Numbered from the stretch's first letter, positions 1 through 10,058 are shown. The stretch is 64,000 bases of DNA from Verrucomicrobiaceae bacterium (GCA_024232965.1 JACKQF010000002.1:186001-250000); one strand, 5' to 3'. Notes: a model not told the origin generated them from the letters alone. Made by a program: numbers and translations.

Positions 1-1
1 G

Positions 2-100
2 CGCTGGGGTTGGCGAGCCACCACCTACTGCTACCTGGTTTTCATGCTGATCGTGTTTCCACCACCGATCTTCGGGCAGTTCATCTATTTTCAGTTTTAA
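2..100 (+). CDS. MBOAT family O-acyltransferase, C-terminal end only
   Basis: Only the last 32 codons are inside the window; the frame is open from the left edge to a TAA at 98-100. The residues are a hydrophobic segment followed by the ending PPPIFGQFIYFQF, which is how AlgI-like membrane-bound O-acyltransferases typically end (family knowledge). The next gene starts 7 bp later and encodes a membrane-anchored SGNH protein, the usual partner of AlgI-type enzymes in acetylation of exported polysaccharide, which supports the call. The catalytic His is outside the window, so activity cannot be judged. Confidence 0.6.
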   Translation, partial: RWGWRATTYCYLVFMLIVFPPPIFGQFIYFQF

Positions 101-107
101 AAACGCC

Positions 108-1100
108 ATGCCCGCGCCCACTCACGACTACGATGCCCTGCCCACGGACCTCCGTGCGCCGACCTTCCGACAGGAGCTACGGGTCGTCGCGGTGGTGCTG
201 GTGTTCATCGCCGTGCTGGAGGTCGCGGCGAGGTTCGTCGCGCCTGCGCTGGACTACGACCGCAGGCACATCCACGCCCTGCCCGAAATCGTCACAAACC
301 TCGCGCAGCGCGCCAAAGCTTCCGGCCATCCGCGAGTTGTCTTCTTTGGCAATTCACTCATGATGCACGGACTGGATGAGGGCATCTTCCACGATGAGCT
401 CCAGCGCCTGAACGCCCCCCCCATGGAAACGACAAAGATCACGCCCGTCGGCACGGCCATGCTCGATTGGGTCTATCTTTACCAGCGCTACTTTGCCACG
501 CCTGAGAGCCAGCCGGACGTGCTGGTGGTCGGTTTTGTGGCGCACCACATTCATGATCAGGAACCGATCAAAATTCGCCGACTCTCACGCCACTTTGTCG
601 CACCCCAAAACTTCCCCGCCGTATGGCGCACGGATCTGCACGGCTTCCACGAAATCGTCCAGTCCGCATTGTGCGGGATCAGCGCGCTGGAGGGAGACCA
701 GCCCGAGCATCAGTTGATCCTGCTGAATGCCTGCGTGGCCGATTACCAAACCGGAGTGAAGGCCAACAACCGCCTCGTCGAGTCCGCCACTGTGCGCAAG
801 TCCCTCCAGAACGTGATTGCCCCCACGGAGACCTTCCAGCGCATGGGTCGCTTCATCCAACTCTGCAAGTCGAACGGCGTGAAAATCTTCTTTGTGCCCA
901 TGCCTCAGCCCGAAAAATGGGAGGTCAATCCAGAGGCGATCCGACTCACCCAAGCCCACGCCATGGGCTTCCTCGATGCCCGGGCGATTGACGGCATGAC
1001 CGAGGCAGATTTTTCGGATGGCTATCACCTCGGAGAGACCGGCAAAGAGAAATTCTCCCGCTGGCTGGCGCGTGCACTTAGCACACAATCGCTGCGCTGA
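108..1100 (+). CDS. Membrane-anchored SGNH/GDSL-like hydrolase-acyltransferase
   Basis: This 330-residue protein has one N-terminal membrane segment at about residues 24-48. The rest carries SGNH-fold landmarks: FFGNSLMMHG at 79-88, where the Ser of GNSL would be the nucleophile, and DGYHLG near 304-309, giving the Asp and His of a catalytic triad. It starts 7 bp after an MBOAT-type gene. By analogy with AlgI plus AlgJ/AlgX, the membrane MBOAT would pass acyl groups across the membrane and this protein would transfer them to a glycan in the periplasm. The triad is visible; the substrate is inferred. It could also be an esterase removing acyl groups. Confidence 0.7.
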   Translation: MPAPTHDYDALPTDLRAPTFRQELRVVAVVLVFIAVLEVAARFVAPALDYDRRHIHALPEIVTNLAQRAKASGHPRVVFFGNSLMMHGLDEGIFHDELQRLNAPPMETTKITPVGTAMLDWVYLYQRYFATPESQPDVLVVGFVAHHIHDQEPIKIRRLSRHFVAPQNFPAVWRTDLHGFHEIVQSALCGISALEGDQPEHQLILLNACVADYQTGVKANNRLVESATVRKSLQNVIAPTETFQRMGRFIQLCKSNGVKIFFVPMPQPEKWEVNPEAIRLTQAHAMGFLDARAIDGMTEADFSDGYHLGETGKEKFSRWLARALSTQSLR

Positions 1101-1294
1101 AATCTTTGGGCGCGCTTTGCTTCAAACTGGCGAATCCCGTAGACGCATAAGCCAATCATTCATTGCCGCGAGTGTGAAGAAGACTTTTAAAAACCTTGTT
1201 TTGGGTGCACATCGTGGTGCACTGACATGAGTCCCACGAACACGAGTTGACAGCTCTTTCTGAGCGTCAACCACACCTGACGAACTTGATCCGT

Positions 1295-3895
1295 ATGAAC
1301 AGCCATCCGTCCCACCTGTTGTTGACCCTCCTCCTCTCCCTGAGTCTGCCTATCCTGACGCAGGCTCTGGAGCCCACCATCACCAAGCTCCACGGCCGCG
1401 CCACCACGCCGCAGGGCTTCAATCAATTCGGCATAAGTGTGGCTGTCTCGGACCTCTACATCCTGGTGGGGGAACGATTTAACAACGACAGGGGATTGGG
1501 CGTCGGTGCCGCGCACCTCTTCGATGCCCGCACCGGGCGCTACCTCCGCAAGCTTCTGCCCCCCGCTGGCACTGCCACCGATAGCTACTTTGGTTTCAGC
1601 GTCGCCCTCTGTGGCAACCTCGCTGTCATGGCGTCGTACAAATCAACCGCTGGAGTCATTGGCTTTGACGCCCGCACGGGTCGGCAGCTCTGGAAACTCG
1701 ATCCTCGGTCGGCGAATGATGGGTTCGGTTACAGCGTCGCCGTCAGCGGGCAGACCCTCCTGGTGGGTGCGGCTTATGCTAGTGACAATGGGCAGCCCAA
1801 CTCGGGACTCGCCCACCTCTACGACCTCTCCGGGCCGACGCCTGTTCCCACCCACACCCTAAGCCAGAACGCAAATGCCGCAGCCAACGATCTTTTTGGA
1901 GGTGCCGTCGCACTCAGCGGGGATCTAGCCTTGGTCGGTGCCTTTTACGGAGCAGGAGCCCAGCTCCACGACACAAAAACGGGAGCCCTGCTCCAGCGCT
2001 GGACTGGCGCAGCGGAATTTGCCCGATCTGCTGGACTGGATGGGGGCTGGGTCGTGGTCGGGGATGAGGACAACCATCAAATCCGGGTCTTCGATGCTCG
2101 TTCCGGCACGGAGGCAGCCTATTCACCGCTGGCTGTCCCAGGCCTCTACTTTTCAAAAGCCATCTCGGTAAGCGGGAATCTCGCCCTGATCGGCGCTGCA
2201 TCGGAAAATGGGGACACCGGTGGTGCCAGGCTCTTCGACCTGACCACTGGCACCGAGCTGTGGCATTTCACCGCCCCTGATGCCTCCGCTGGCGACAATT
2301 TCGGCTTCTCAGTCGCGCTCTGCGGAAATCGGGCCGTGGTGGGTGCCCAACTAGATGACGACCTCAGCAACGCTTCCGGCTCTGCCTACTACTATCGCGA
2401 CCTCTCCGGCCCGCTGCCGCTGGCCAGCCTCGCCCAGACGAGGAACTTCGCCCCCGGCGTGGTGGAGGGTGACTTCCGTGCCTTTGGCGATGCCGTGATC
2501 AATCCCGAGGGCGAGGTAGCCTTTCCCGCCACCCTCATGGGCTCCGGCGCTGGGCGTGGCACCGCGGCGGCTGGCGTGTGGAGCGATCTGCTCAGCGGTT
2601 CCCTGAACCTCATCGCCCGAGGCGGGACAGACCTCGGCGGCGGTCTCCTGCAAAACGCCACCGGCAAGCCCCTCTTCAATCGCGCGAGCGACCTCGTCTT
2701 TCTCGGCACGGTAAAAGGCACCGGCATCAGCAGCAAAAACGACGCCGCCATCTTCCGCTCGAACTCCGGCGCTGCACCCGCCATCGTCGTCCAAGAAAAC
2801 AGCACCCACGCGACCGCCAGTGGTGCCGTCTTCAGCCGCTTCTACGAAGTCGCCCAGTCCCACACCGGGAGCAATGGAGAGCTCGCCGTCTCCTTCCAAT
2901 ACAAAAACGGCCCGGGTGGGGTCAGCCGTGCCAGCGACAGCGGGCTGCTCGCCATCAATCATGATGGGACCGTCGTGGGCACCGCCTATGATGAGAACCA
3001 TCTTGACCTCGACTCCCTGCCCGGCACCGCTTGGGGGCAATTCTCGCCTCGCGTCGCCAAAACCGGCAGTCAGATGGCCTGGAGCGCCTATCTCCTGGAG
3101 GGCGGGGTGACATCCGCCAACAACTCGGGGCTCTTCAAGGTCACGCCTGGGAACATCGAATCCGTCGTCGCGCGGAAGGGCGATACGCTCTTCGGCAGCA
3201 CGGTCTTCAACACCTTCGTCGGCGAATCGATTTCCACAGACGGCGCGGTGCTGTATCGCGCCACCCTGAAGGGAAGCGCGGCCAATGAAGTCTTGTTCCA
3301 TTCCAGCCAGGGTTACTATCTAAAAGGCACGGTCCTAGACGCCTCCAATCCTCAAGTCAGCGTCAGCCGCTTCTTGAAGTTTTGGCCCGCCGCAGGCGGC
3401 AAGTGGTTCTTCCTCGCCAAGCTCACGGGCAGAGGTGTCAACAGCAGCAACGATTGTGCCCTCTACCTTGTGGACACAGGCGGAGCGTACCTGCTGCTCC
3501 GCGAGGGCGACTACGTGGCCGGCTGCGACGGACCCAAGGTCGGCGTCATCCAGCGCGTGGATGTCGAACCCACGGGTGGCCAATACGTGGTCCTGACATC
3601 CCTCACCGGCAGCAGCGCTGCCAATCAGGCGGTCTTCACCGGCGATGCCGCCGCCGGAAACGACACCGACAAACGAGCACTACGACTCCCAGTTCTGAAA
3701 CTGCGCAAAGGCACCAGCTACCAGGCACCCACGGGCAGCACTACCAAGATCCTCAGCCTCAGCATGACCAACACCAACGATGCCGCCGGAGCTGGAGCCA
3801 AGGGCGGCCCGCAAGTCATTGATGCCAACGGCAATGTCGTCATCTGCGTGCAGTTCACAGACAAGTCCAAGCATCTCATGAAGGGCAAGCCATAG
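1295..3895 (+). CDS. Secreted FG-GAP repeat and NxxGxxAF-type repeat protein
   Basis: I chose the ATG at 1295, not the in-frame ATG at 1247, because it begins directly with a signal peptide (about 24 residues, ending LPILTQA). The first half, about residues 30-370, repeats the pattern FGxSVAxxGxxxxVGA, as in integrin-like FG-GAP beta-propeller blades. The second half shows segments such as INPEGEVAFPATLMG, with runs like VSDxxxIARxG, matching the NxxGxxAF tandem-repeat family of secreted bacterial proteins. A paralogue with the same two-part design lies at 31418-34201. No catalytic motif is visible. Likely a cell-surface or matrix protein of unknown binding partner. Confidence 0.65.
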   Translation: MNSHPSHLLLTLLLSLSLPILTQALEPTITKLHGRATTPQGFNQFGISVAVSDLYILVGERFNNDRGLGVGAAHLFDARTGRYLRKLLPPAGTATDSYFGFSVALCGNLAVMASYKSTAGVIGFDARTGRQLWKLDPRSANDGFGYSVAVSGQTLLVGAAYASDNGQPNSGLAHLYDLSGPTPVPTHTLSQNANAAANDLFGGAVALSGDLALVGAFYGAGAQLHDTKTGALLQRWTGAAEFARSAGLDGGWVVVGDEDNHQIRVFDARSGTEAAYSPLAVPGLYFSKAISVSGNLALIGAASENGDTGGARLFDLTTGTELWHFTAPDASAGDNFGFSVALCGNRAVVGAQLDDDLSNASGSAYYYRDLSGPLPLASLAQTRNFAPGVVEGDFRAFGDAVINPEGEVAFPATLMGSGAGRGTAAAGVWSDLLSGSLNLIARGGTDLGGGLLQNATGKPLFNRASDLVFLGTVKGTGISSKNDAAIFRSNSGAAPAIVVQENSTHATASGAVFSRFYEVAQSHTGSNGELAVSFQYKNGPGGVSRASDSGLLAINHDGTVVGTAYDENHLDLDSLPGTAWGQFSPRVAKTGSQMAWSAYLLEGGVTSANNSGLFKVTPGNIESVVARKGDTLFGSTVFNTFVGESISTDGAVLYRATLKGSAANEVLFHSSQGYYLKGTVLDASNPQVSVSRFLKFWPAAGGKWFFLAKLTGRGVNSSNDCALYLVDTGGAYLLLREGDYVAGCDGPKVGVIQRVDVEPTGGQYVVLTSLTGSSAANQAVFTGDAAAGNDTDKRALRLPVLKLRKGTSYQAPTGSTTKILSLSMTNTNDAAGAGAKGGPQVIDANGNVVICVQFTDKSKHLMKGKP

Positions 3896-4118
3896 GGAGG
3901 CGGGCGTGGATCGCGGTTAGATGGGCGTCTTGTGGTTCGGCTCAACCCCTGGAATTGTGGTGGGCCGATGCCAGCGGGTCGGCTTCCTCAACGCAGCTTC
4001 CATCAAAAGCGCCGACGGATCCATGACGTTTGATCACCCTCAGTCCCACTTTGCCTCCTCCCGGACCGTTTCTTCCTTGGCAGCGCGCGTTTCCCTTTCA
4101 TAATGGGCCGATTCCCGA

Positions 4119-6029
4119 ATGCCCGCTGCTCCTGATAAGCCCCGTCTCGCCTACCTTTTCTCTCGCTACCCCGTCGTTTCCCAGACCTTCTGTGATTCGG
4201 AGATGCTGGCGCTGGAGCGCATGGGCTTTGACATCGAGATCGGCTCCCTGAATCGCCCGCCGAACTCGTTCCGCCATGAGCGTCTGGATCGTCTGAAGGC
4301 CGAGATCCATTACCCGCCACCTCCAGATGTGCTGGATGCACTGTGCAAGGATCCAGAGTTTGATGAAAAGCTGCGCGCACTGGTAGCGGATCACTCGGAG
4401 CGATATGGCACCGGCTACAAGCCGATGACGCGGGCGCGCAATGCCTTTTACTTCGCCCAAAAATTCCGCCGCCTAGGCGTGCGGCATGTGCATGTGCACT
4501 TCGCCAATCGCGCCACACATTCCGCGCTGTTTTTGAAAAAGCTGGGCTTTCCGTTCAGCTTCACCGCCCACGCTCAGGACTTCATGTTTGACCTGGGCAG
4601 CAATGCCCTGCTCGCAGAGATGGCGAGGGAGGCTGAGTTCGTGGTCGCCGTCAGCGACTACAGCCGGGACTTGATCTGCGAGATGTGCCCTGAGTCCGAA
4701 GACAAAATCGTCCGCATCTACAATGGCATCGAGCTGGATGACTTTCAGCGCACCGAGGTAAAGACGCGATCCCCCCTGCGGGTCGTTTCCATTGGACGGC
4801 TGATCGAGTTCAAGGGCTTCCAACACCTCATCGGGGCGTGCGGTGTTTTGAAGAAACAAGAGATCCCCGTGGAGACTCGCATCATCGGCGAAGGCCCGAT
4901 GCGTCCCGATCTGGAGGCGCGCATCGACCGTGAAGGACTGAGTGACTGTGTGAAGCTGCTCGGCGTCTGCAGTCAGGAGCAAATCAAAGCTGAGCTCGCA
5001 GAGGCAGACCTCTTTGCCTTGGCCAGCATCGTCGATCCCGTCGGTGCCTCCGACATTTTGCCCACTGTCATCACCGAGGCGATGGCCTGCCATCTGCCTG
5101 TCGTGTCCACCACCGTCACCGGCATCCCAGAGATGGTGGCCCATGGCGAGACCGGCCTCCTCGTGGAACCTTGTGATGAGGTCGCCCTCGCCCAAGCCAT
5201 CGCAGAGCTCGGCGCAGATGCTGAACGCCGCGCAAAGATGGGCACAGCTGGCCGGGCACGAGCAGACAGCCTTTTCACACTGGAAAAAACCGCCTGGGTT
5301 CTGGGGGATCGCTTCATCAAGCTCGCCACAGATGGCCAACTGCCCGCACACAAGCGGATGGAAACCCCCATCGTCTATCTCACCCATCGCTGGGATGGCG
5401 AGGCGCTGCTAGCCACTGCGCCCGGCGTCCAAAAAGGCGTGCGCTGGATCGCAGAGCAGTCCAGTTGGCCAGACAAAGACGGGGACCGCGCCACCCTGCG
5501 GCAGATGGAAACCCTGCCCGACGCCAGCGTCGTGGAGTCCATCTGGCTGCGCCGTACCAGCCAGCGACAATTGATCGAAAACATCCGCGGCCAATTGGGC
5601 GATAGCCTGAATAGCACCGCCTTTTACGTCTCCGCACGCAACGCCGTGTATCTAGCCGATGTCCTGCCCAAGAGCGGCACCCGACATGTGCATGCCTGGC
5701 GCAGCGATGCCATCTTGACCGTTTGGTTGCTCAAACAACTGGCCCCCAACCTCCGCGTCAGCTGTGCTGTCGAAGAGAATCCCGCCATTCCTCGATCCTT
5801 GCTCGCACGACTGCTGCCAGCCTTTGACATCGCCAGCATTTCCGATCCACGCGTCGCAGAGCTCAGTGAAAAGCCAGCAAGCGACGACCTCCGTCTCGCG
5901 GCCCCTTTCCAGCGCACTGAAGTTCGCGTGGGACCACTGCGCGTGAAACGAAAAATTGCCGCCCCCAAACAGGATCGCACCGCTCTGGAGAATGCATGGC
6001 TTCAAAAACTGAAGGGAGGCCTAGCGTGA
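4119..6029 (+). CDS. GT4 family glycosyltransferase with extra C-terminal module
   Basis: The first 400 residues form a complete GT-B glycosyltransferase: an N-terminal acceptor domain (FSRYPVVSQTF, then HVHVHFAN and FTAHAQDFM) and a GT4 donor domain with SIGRLIEFKGF, GEGPMRPDLE and an ITEAMACHLPVVST motif containing the donor-binding Glu. Residues about 420-636 are extra; they contain RHVHAWRSDAILTVWLL, which echoes the acceptor-domain HVHVHFANRATHSALFLKK and looks like a decayed second GT-B half. The protein starts a tight three-gene operon; its stop overlaps the GTG of the GT2 gene. It probably acts at the cytoplasmic face in exopolysaccharide or O-glycan assembly. The sugar donor is unknown. 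Confidence 0.82.
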   Translation: MPAAPDKPRLAYLFSRYPVVSQTFCDSEMLALERMGFDIEIGSLNRPPNSFRHERLDRLKAEIHYPPPPDVLDALCKDPEFDEKLRALVADHSERYGTGYKPMTRARNAFYFAQKFRRLGVRHVHVHFANRATHSALFLKKLGFPFSFTAHAQDFMFDLGSNALLAEMAREAEFVVAVSDYSRDLICEMCPESEDKIVRIYNGIELDDFQRTEVKTRSPLRVVSIGRLIEFKGFQHLIGACGVLKKQEIPVETRIIGEGPMRPDLEARIDREGLSDCVKLLGVCSQEQIKAELAEADLFALASIVDPVGASDILPTVITEAMACHLPVVSTTVTGIPEMVAHGETGLLVEPCDEVALAQAIAELGADAERRAKMGTAGRARADSLFTLEKTAWVLGDRFIKLATDGQLPAHKRMETPIVYLTHRWDGEALLATAPGVQKGVRWIAEQSSWPDKDGDRATLRQMETLPDASVVESIWLRRTSQRQLIENIRGQLGDSLNSTAFYVSARNAVYLADVLPKSGTRHVHAWRSDAILTVWLLKQLAPNLRVSCAVEENPAIPRSLLARLLPAFDIASISDPRVAELSEKPASDDLRLAAPFQRTEVRVGPLRVKRKIAAPKQDRTALENAWLQKLKGGLA

Positions 6030-7279
6030 ACAACCGCGTCGCAGTCATTATCCCCTGCTACAATCACGGCCGCTACATCGGCGAGGCGCTCGAATCAGTG
6101 CTCTCGCAGACGCGCCCGCCAGATCGCATCATCGTCATTGATGACGGATCCAAAGACGACTCCATGAAAGTCATGGAGCCCTTTGTCGCGCGCGGCATCG
6201 AACTGCGCGGTCGCGAAAATCGCGGAGCGCACGAGACCATCAACGAACTGATCCGTGAAGCCGCCACCGATTGCGGTTGGATCAGCATCCTCAATTCCGA
6301 CGACCGCTACCTGCCACGCCGTCTGGAGCAGTGCATGGCCACCGCAGAGGCAAATCCAGGCAAGTCCGTCATCAGCACAAGACTCGAGGTCATTGACGCT
6401 GACGGCCAACGCATGAAGGAGGACGAGCCCCGCGCGCGATGGTTCTACGGCGTGCAATCCATTGGCGAAGGACTCACCCCTGCAGAGTGGCTGGGACGCG
6501 GAAACTTCATCGCCACCACCAGCAATGTCTTTGCCCGGGCAGAGTATCTTGCGGCGAACCTTTTCCGCCCGTACCGCTTCAATCACGACTACTTCTTCCT
6601 CGCCGGCGCCGCATGGCGGGATGAGATCGCCCTCAGCAATGAAGTGCTGATGCAGTACCGCGTCCATGGGTCCAACACCATCACCACCCGGCCAGAGCCA
6701 CTGATCCGCGAGATGCTGCGCATGCATCTGGACCTCTTCCACGATTACGCAGAGCCGCTAGCGGCAGACCCAGAGATGCGCCGCCGCTTCTTCGACTACA
6801 TGCGTGCGCTGTGGGACAACATGTCCAGCTTCCACGCCGGCATGTTCTACATCATGGTCGCCCAGTTGGTGAAGAAAATCCCCGAGGAAGAACTGGCCGC
6901 CCTTGCCGACTCCCTCACCGGTCCGGAATTTGAGACCTCCCCGAATCGGTCCCTTGCAGGTGCCTATGACGGACGCGAACCGCTCTCCATCGGCACCGTC
7001 AGTCGCAAGCTCGATACCCTGCGTGAAGATAAGATCCGCTGGCAAAAAGAGCGCGAGTGCCTCCTTGAGCTTTCCCGCCTGCGCGGAGAAATGGCACGCA
7101 GCCGCTGGGTCTCCCTCGGTGCCGTGCTCGGTTTTGGTCGCACCCTTCACAAGAATGAAGGCAAAGGCTCCATCGAAAAACTCCAACGACTCCGCGAGGC
7201 CTGCCTGAAAAGCGCATGGTTACGAGTCGGCAGCGTGATCGGATCCAAGACCTCCAAAGCGCTCCGGTGCTTCCGTTGA
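6026..7279 (+). CDS. GT2 family glycosyltransferase
   Basis: I place the start at the GTG at 6026, not the upstream ATG at 5996. The GTG overlaps the TGA of the GT4 gene (GTGA) and has a GGGAGG ribosome site at 6014-6019. The protein then opens with VAVIIPCYNHGRYIGEAL, the classical GT-A beginning, followed by VIDDGSKDDS and NSDDRYLP near residue 91, which supplies the metal/nucleotide-binding Asp pair. Residues after about 260 are helical, with a charged coiled-coil-like stretch, then two similar short segments (LGAVLGFGRTLHK and VGSVIGSKTSK) at the C-terminus. Likely transfers one sugar to the glycan built by the neighbouring GT4 enzyme. Confidence 0.85.
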   Translation: MNNRVAVIIPCYNHGRYIGEALESVLSQTRPPDRIIVIDDGSKDDSMKVMEPFVARGIELRGRENRGAHETINELIREAATDCGWISILNSDDRYLPRRLEQCMATAEANPGKSVISTRLEVIDADGQRMKEDEPRARWFYGVQSIGEGLTPAEWLGRGNFIATTSNVFARAEYLAANLFRPYRFNHDYFFLAGAAWRDEIALSNEVLMQYRVHGSNTITTRPEPLIREMLRMHLDLFHDYAEPLAADPEMRRRFFDYMRALWDNMSSFHAGMFYIMVAQLVKKIPEEELAALADSLTGPEFETSPNRSLAGAYDGREPLSIGTVSRKLDTLREDKIRWQKERECLLELSRLRGEMARSRWVSLGAVLGFGRTLHKNEGKGSIEKLQRLREACLKSAWLRVGSVIGSKTSKALRCFR

Positions 7280-7280
7280 C

Positions 7281-7931
7281 ATGCCTCTCGAAGAAATACC
7301 GCTTTCCCTTGATATCGAATCCATTCCGCAACCGGTAGAGGACTTGATTGAAGAGGCAGAGCGCCGTGCGGACGAGTTTTATGAGGCCGGACTGGGCCTG
7401 CGTTTTCCCAACTACGTGCCGAGTGATCCGCGCATCGTTTATGCCGCGATGTCGGACTTAAAAAAGCAGGGTCATCTCCAAGGAAAAGTCTTTTGCGAAT
7501 GGGGCTGCGGATTCGGTCTCGCCGCCTGCATGGCCTCAATGCTTGGCATGAAGGCCTACGGTCTGGAGATCGAAGACGATCTCTTCGCGCGGGCTAGCAA
7601 GCTCGCCGCAGATTTGAACCTCCCGGTAAAGATCCTGCAGACCAGTTATCTGCCCGAAGGCTTTGACGAAAGCGAAGGCCACGGCGGCAAAGATCTGATC
7701 TCACCCGATGATCGCACGACCGCAGGCGGCCTCATTTCGCCGCCCATGTATGACGATCTCGACCCCGGCGATGTGGATCTCTTTTTCGTTTATCCCTGGC
7801 CCGGCCAAGAAGAAATGATGATGGACCTCTTCAGCGCCGTCGCCTCCCACGGTTCCATCCTTCTCATCTACCTCGGCGATGGCGAAATCGAAGCCTACAC
7901 GCTCGACGACAGCGGCGATAGCCGCTGGTGA
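7281..7931 (+). CDS. Class I SAM-dependent methyltransferase-like protein
   Basis: The 216-residue product contains FCEWGCGFGLAACMASMLG at about residue 70, a good match to the glycine-rich SAM-binding motif I (ExGxGxG), followed by YGLEIEDD, where the acidic residue would hold the SAM ribose. A late beta-strand region, VDLFFVYPWPGQEE, follows. It begins 1 bp after the GT2 stop, so it is the third gene of the glycosyltransferase operon and may methylate a sugar of the same glycan (inference). It meets the oppositely oriented FAD oxidoreductase at its 3' end; a short 6-bp stem (7926-7931 with 7938-7943) lies there but lacks a T-tract. Confidence 0.7.
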   Translation: MPLEEIPLSLDIESIPQPVEDLIEEAERRADEFYEAGLGLRFPNYVPSDPRIVYAAMSDLKKQGHLQGKVFCEWGCGFGLAACMASMLGMKAYGLEIEDDLFARASKLAADLNLPVKILQTSYLPEGFDESEGHGGKDLISPDDRTTAGGLISPPMYDDLDPGDVDLFFVYPWPGQEEMMMDLFSAVASHGSILLIYLGDGEIEAYTLDDSGDSRW

Positions 7932-7937
7932 AAGGCA

Positions 7938-9974
7938 TCACCACGCAGGTGCAGCCTGCCCTTTGATCGCCGCCCAAAGTTTTTGCGCAAACTCACCGCG
8001 AGTCGGTTTTTCAGAAACGGCAAGACTCACATCGTAGCTACCACACAGCTTCATCACCGCCGCCTGCCACTCTGCCGTCGCCTCTGCGTCCGGCCTAAAA
8101 TCGACCTCACGCCGCGACTGCGGTAGGACCCCACGCGCGGCGAGACGATTGATCGCAACAAACGCTGGGTGATCTGCTGGCAGATCTCGATAGGGCCAAA
8201 GCAACATCGGCACACCCTGCACGTCACCACACAGTGCCGCCTGCACCTCCTCCACACGCGCACGATTGCCCGCCATCGCGCGCGGTTGAAACCCATGCTG
8301 CAAACACAGTGCCGCCATCGCCGCAGCCGCCTGACCGATGTGCACCCGGTGATCATGCAATCGAACCGCTGAACTCACGATGCTGCTAAAGCCCAGATTT
8401 CCCTGCGCCCCAATCAGCCCGTCCATCTTCACTGGAATGAAACTGCGCAAAGGAAAGACGCTGCGATCACTCAGGTTATGCACTCCGCGTCCTGGCTTCT
8501 CATAGTGCGTCCACGGACCCGTATCGCCCTCACTCTTCAAGTAGGCGCGACCGGTGTCATGAAAGTCGTAGTGAAACTGCCAGCAGAACAACCCATCCGG
8601 ATACATCACCTTCGCAAAGGCTTCCCGAGCAGATTCTTTGTCCTTTCCATCCGTATTCAGACTGTCTTGCTCGCGCATCATGTACAGCGCCTTCAGTCGC
8701 AGCCCTTCGCGGATGTAGGGCTTGGGAGGCAACTGATCCGGTGTGCCAAATTCACCGCTGAGATGGTAGCCCAAAAAGCTATTGGCCTGATCGGGTGCAC
8801 GTTCGTGGACGAAGGTTTGCAGATGATACAAAAGTCCCAGTGACTGCGCCTTCACATCGTCAAAGACAATCTGCCGCTGCTCACGACTCATCAGCACGAT
8901 GTTTTTCATCGATGCACCGGGCTCCGTAGCCTCAAGCGCATCGGCCACATGCCGGGGCAATCGCTCCAAGGGGTAATCCTGGCCATGCGAATAACAGATC
9001 AGTGCCGAGGTAAGACCATCCTTGCTCGCACCGCCTTCAACGATGCGGCGCATCGTCAGAATCGAGGACTGGCGCGATGCCATGTTATTCTTCGCAGGCC
9101 ACGGTGGGATCCCGCCACCCTTCGTCGGGCGATCCCACTTCAGCGCCGCCCCCTCTTTTTTTCCAAACGGAGTCGTGCGCAGGTAACGCCGCTCGTCGTA
9201 ATGAGGCGGCACCGGGATCGGTGTTGGGCCTTGGCTCTGCTCAACGATCATGGCCCAGGTGATCGGGTTCATCTCGTTGGGCGGATTCGCAGACACATCC
9301 TCCTGCGCGCTGGGCTCGCCATAGCGCGAGCGCGGATCAGGCCCCACTTCAAAGGCGGTGCCGGATAGCTGCACCACATCGCCCCAGTCGGAGGCATCAA
9401 TCGTCAGCCTTGCCTCCACGCTCAGCTCATCCCCCGCCTTCTGCATTCCCTTAAATTTCATGCCCGTCACGCGCCCACCATCAGTCGACATCATCGCCGC
9501 AACGGGCACATAATTCAGGCGCAGCGTCACCTGCCCACTGGTGATGTAAGGCTGAATCATCTCGCGAAAAATCTTCTCCGCTTCCGCAGGACGGAAGGTG
9601 CTGGGACCATGCATCGGTTTCCCAGGCATCGGGCTTCCATACTTCTCCGTGTTGAATGCCTCGATCCGATCCATCAGCTCTTTGAACAGCCCAAAGCGAT
9701 GGAACGACCGCTTCATCGGATGCCACGCAGGCCCCCAACCGACCAGACCATTGCCTTTGTTCTCATCGACACACACCAACCCCTGCTCCGTGTATTGCCC
9801 ACCCAACCACTCGCCATCATGCACTACTGTGATGGACTTCACGCCCATCCGCGCCGCTTGAATGGCCGCCGCCCAACCCGACTCCGTGCCCCCAACGATG
9901 AGCAGATCTGTCTGAATCGTTTCCGCTGCTGCGAGACTCGTCAGGAAGAAAAAGAGATAGAGGAGAGGCTTCAT
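7938..9974 (-). CDS. Secreted FAD-dependent oxidoreductase
   Basis: The start is set at 9974 because the protein then begins with a signal peptide, MKPLLYLFFFLTSLAAAE. It is followed at once by TDLLIVGGTESGWAAAI, a dinucleotide-binding beta-alpha-beta fingerprint for FAD. A helix-capping EWLGGQYTEQGL motif, typical of the FAD-dependent oxidoreductases common in Verrucomicrobia and Planctomycetes, comes shortly after. Residues near 190-215 include ASDWGDVVQLSG, a second cofactor-contact region. The product (678 residues) is probably periplasmic, perhaps loaded with FAD before or during export. The substrate is not visible; neighbours suggest carbohydrate or glycan breakdown. The C-terminal 100 residues resemble an SLH-like helical tail but too weakly to call. 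Confidence 0.75.
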   Translation of the reverse strand: MKPLLYLFFFLTSLAAAETIQTDLLIVGGTESGWAAAIQAARMGVKSITVVHDGEWLGGQYTEQGLVCVDENKGNGLVGWGPAWHPMKRSFHRFGLFKELMDRIEAFNTEKYGSPMPGKPMHGPSTFRPAEAEKIFREMIQPYITSGQVTLRLNYVPVAAMMSTDGGRVTGMKFKGMQKAGDELSVEARLTIDASDWGDVVQLSGTAFEVGPDPRSRYGEPSAQEDVSANPPNEMNPITWAMIVEQSQGPTPIPVPPHYDERRYLRTTPFGKKEGAALKWDRPTKGGGIPPWPAKNNMASRQSSILTMRRIVEGGASKDGLTSALICYSHGQDYPLERLPRHVADALEATEPGASMKNIVLMSREQRQIVFDDVKAQSLGLLYHLQTFVHERAPDQANSFLGYHLSGEFGTPDQLPPKPYIREGLRLKALYMMREQDSLNTDGKDKESAREAFAKVMYPDGLFCWQFHYDFHDTGRAYLKSEGDTGPWTHYEKPGRGVHNLSDRSVFPLRSFIPVKMDGLIGAQGNLGFSSIVSSAVRLHDHRVHIGQAAAAMAALCLQHGFQPRAMAGNRARVEEVQAALCGDVQGVPMLLWPYRDLPADHPAFVAINRLAARGVLPQSRREVDFRPDAEATAEWQAAVMKLCGSYDVSLAVSEKPTRGEFAQKLWAAIKGQAAPAW

Positions 9975-10058
9975 GATTGGGCGTTGAAGACCAACGCAAC
10001 GCAGAGGCGCGATGTTGCCCTCCCTCCACAGATCCAAAGCGTCCCCACCTCGCTTCAG

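Noticed and set aside
585..1088. 167-codon minus-strand frame opposite the SGNH gene
   Set aside because: Shadow of a gene with a clear catalytic triad and membrane anchor.
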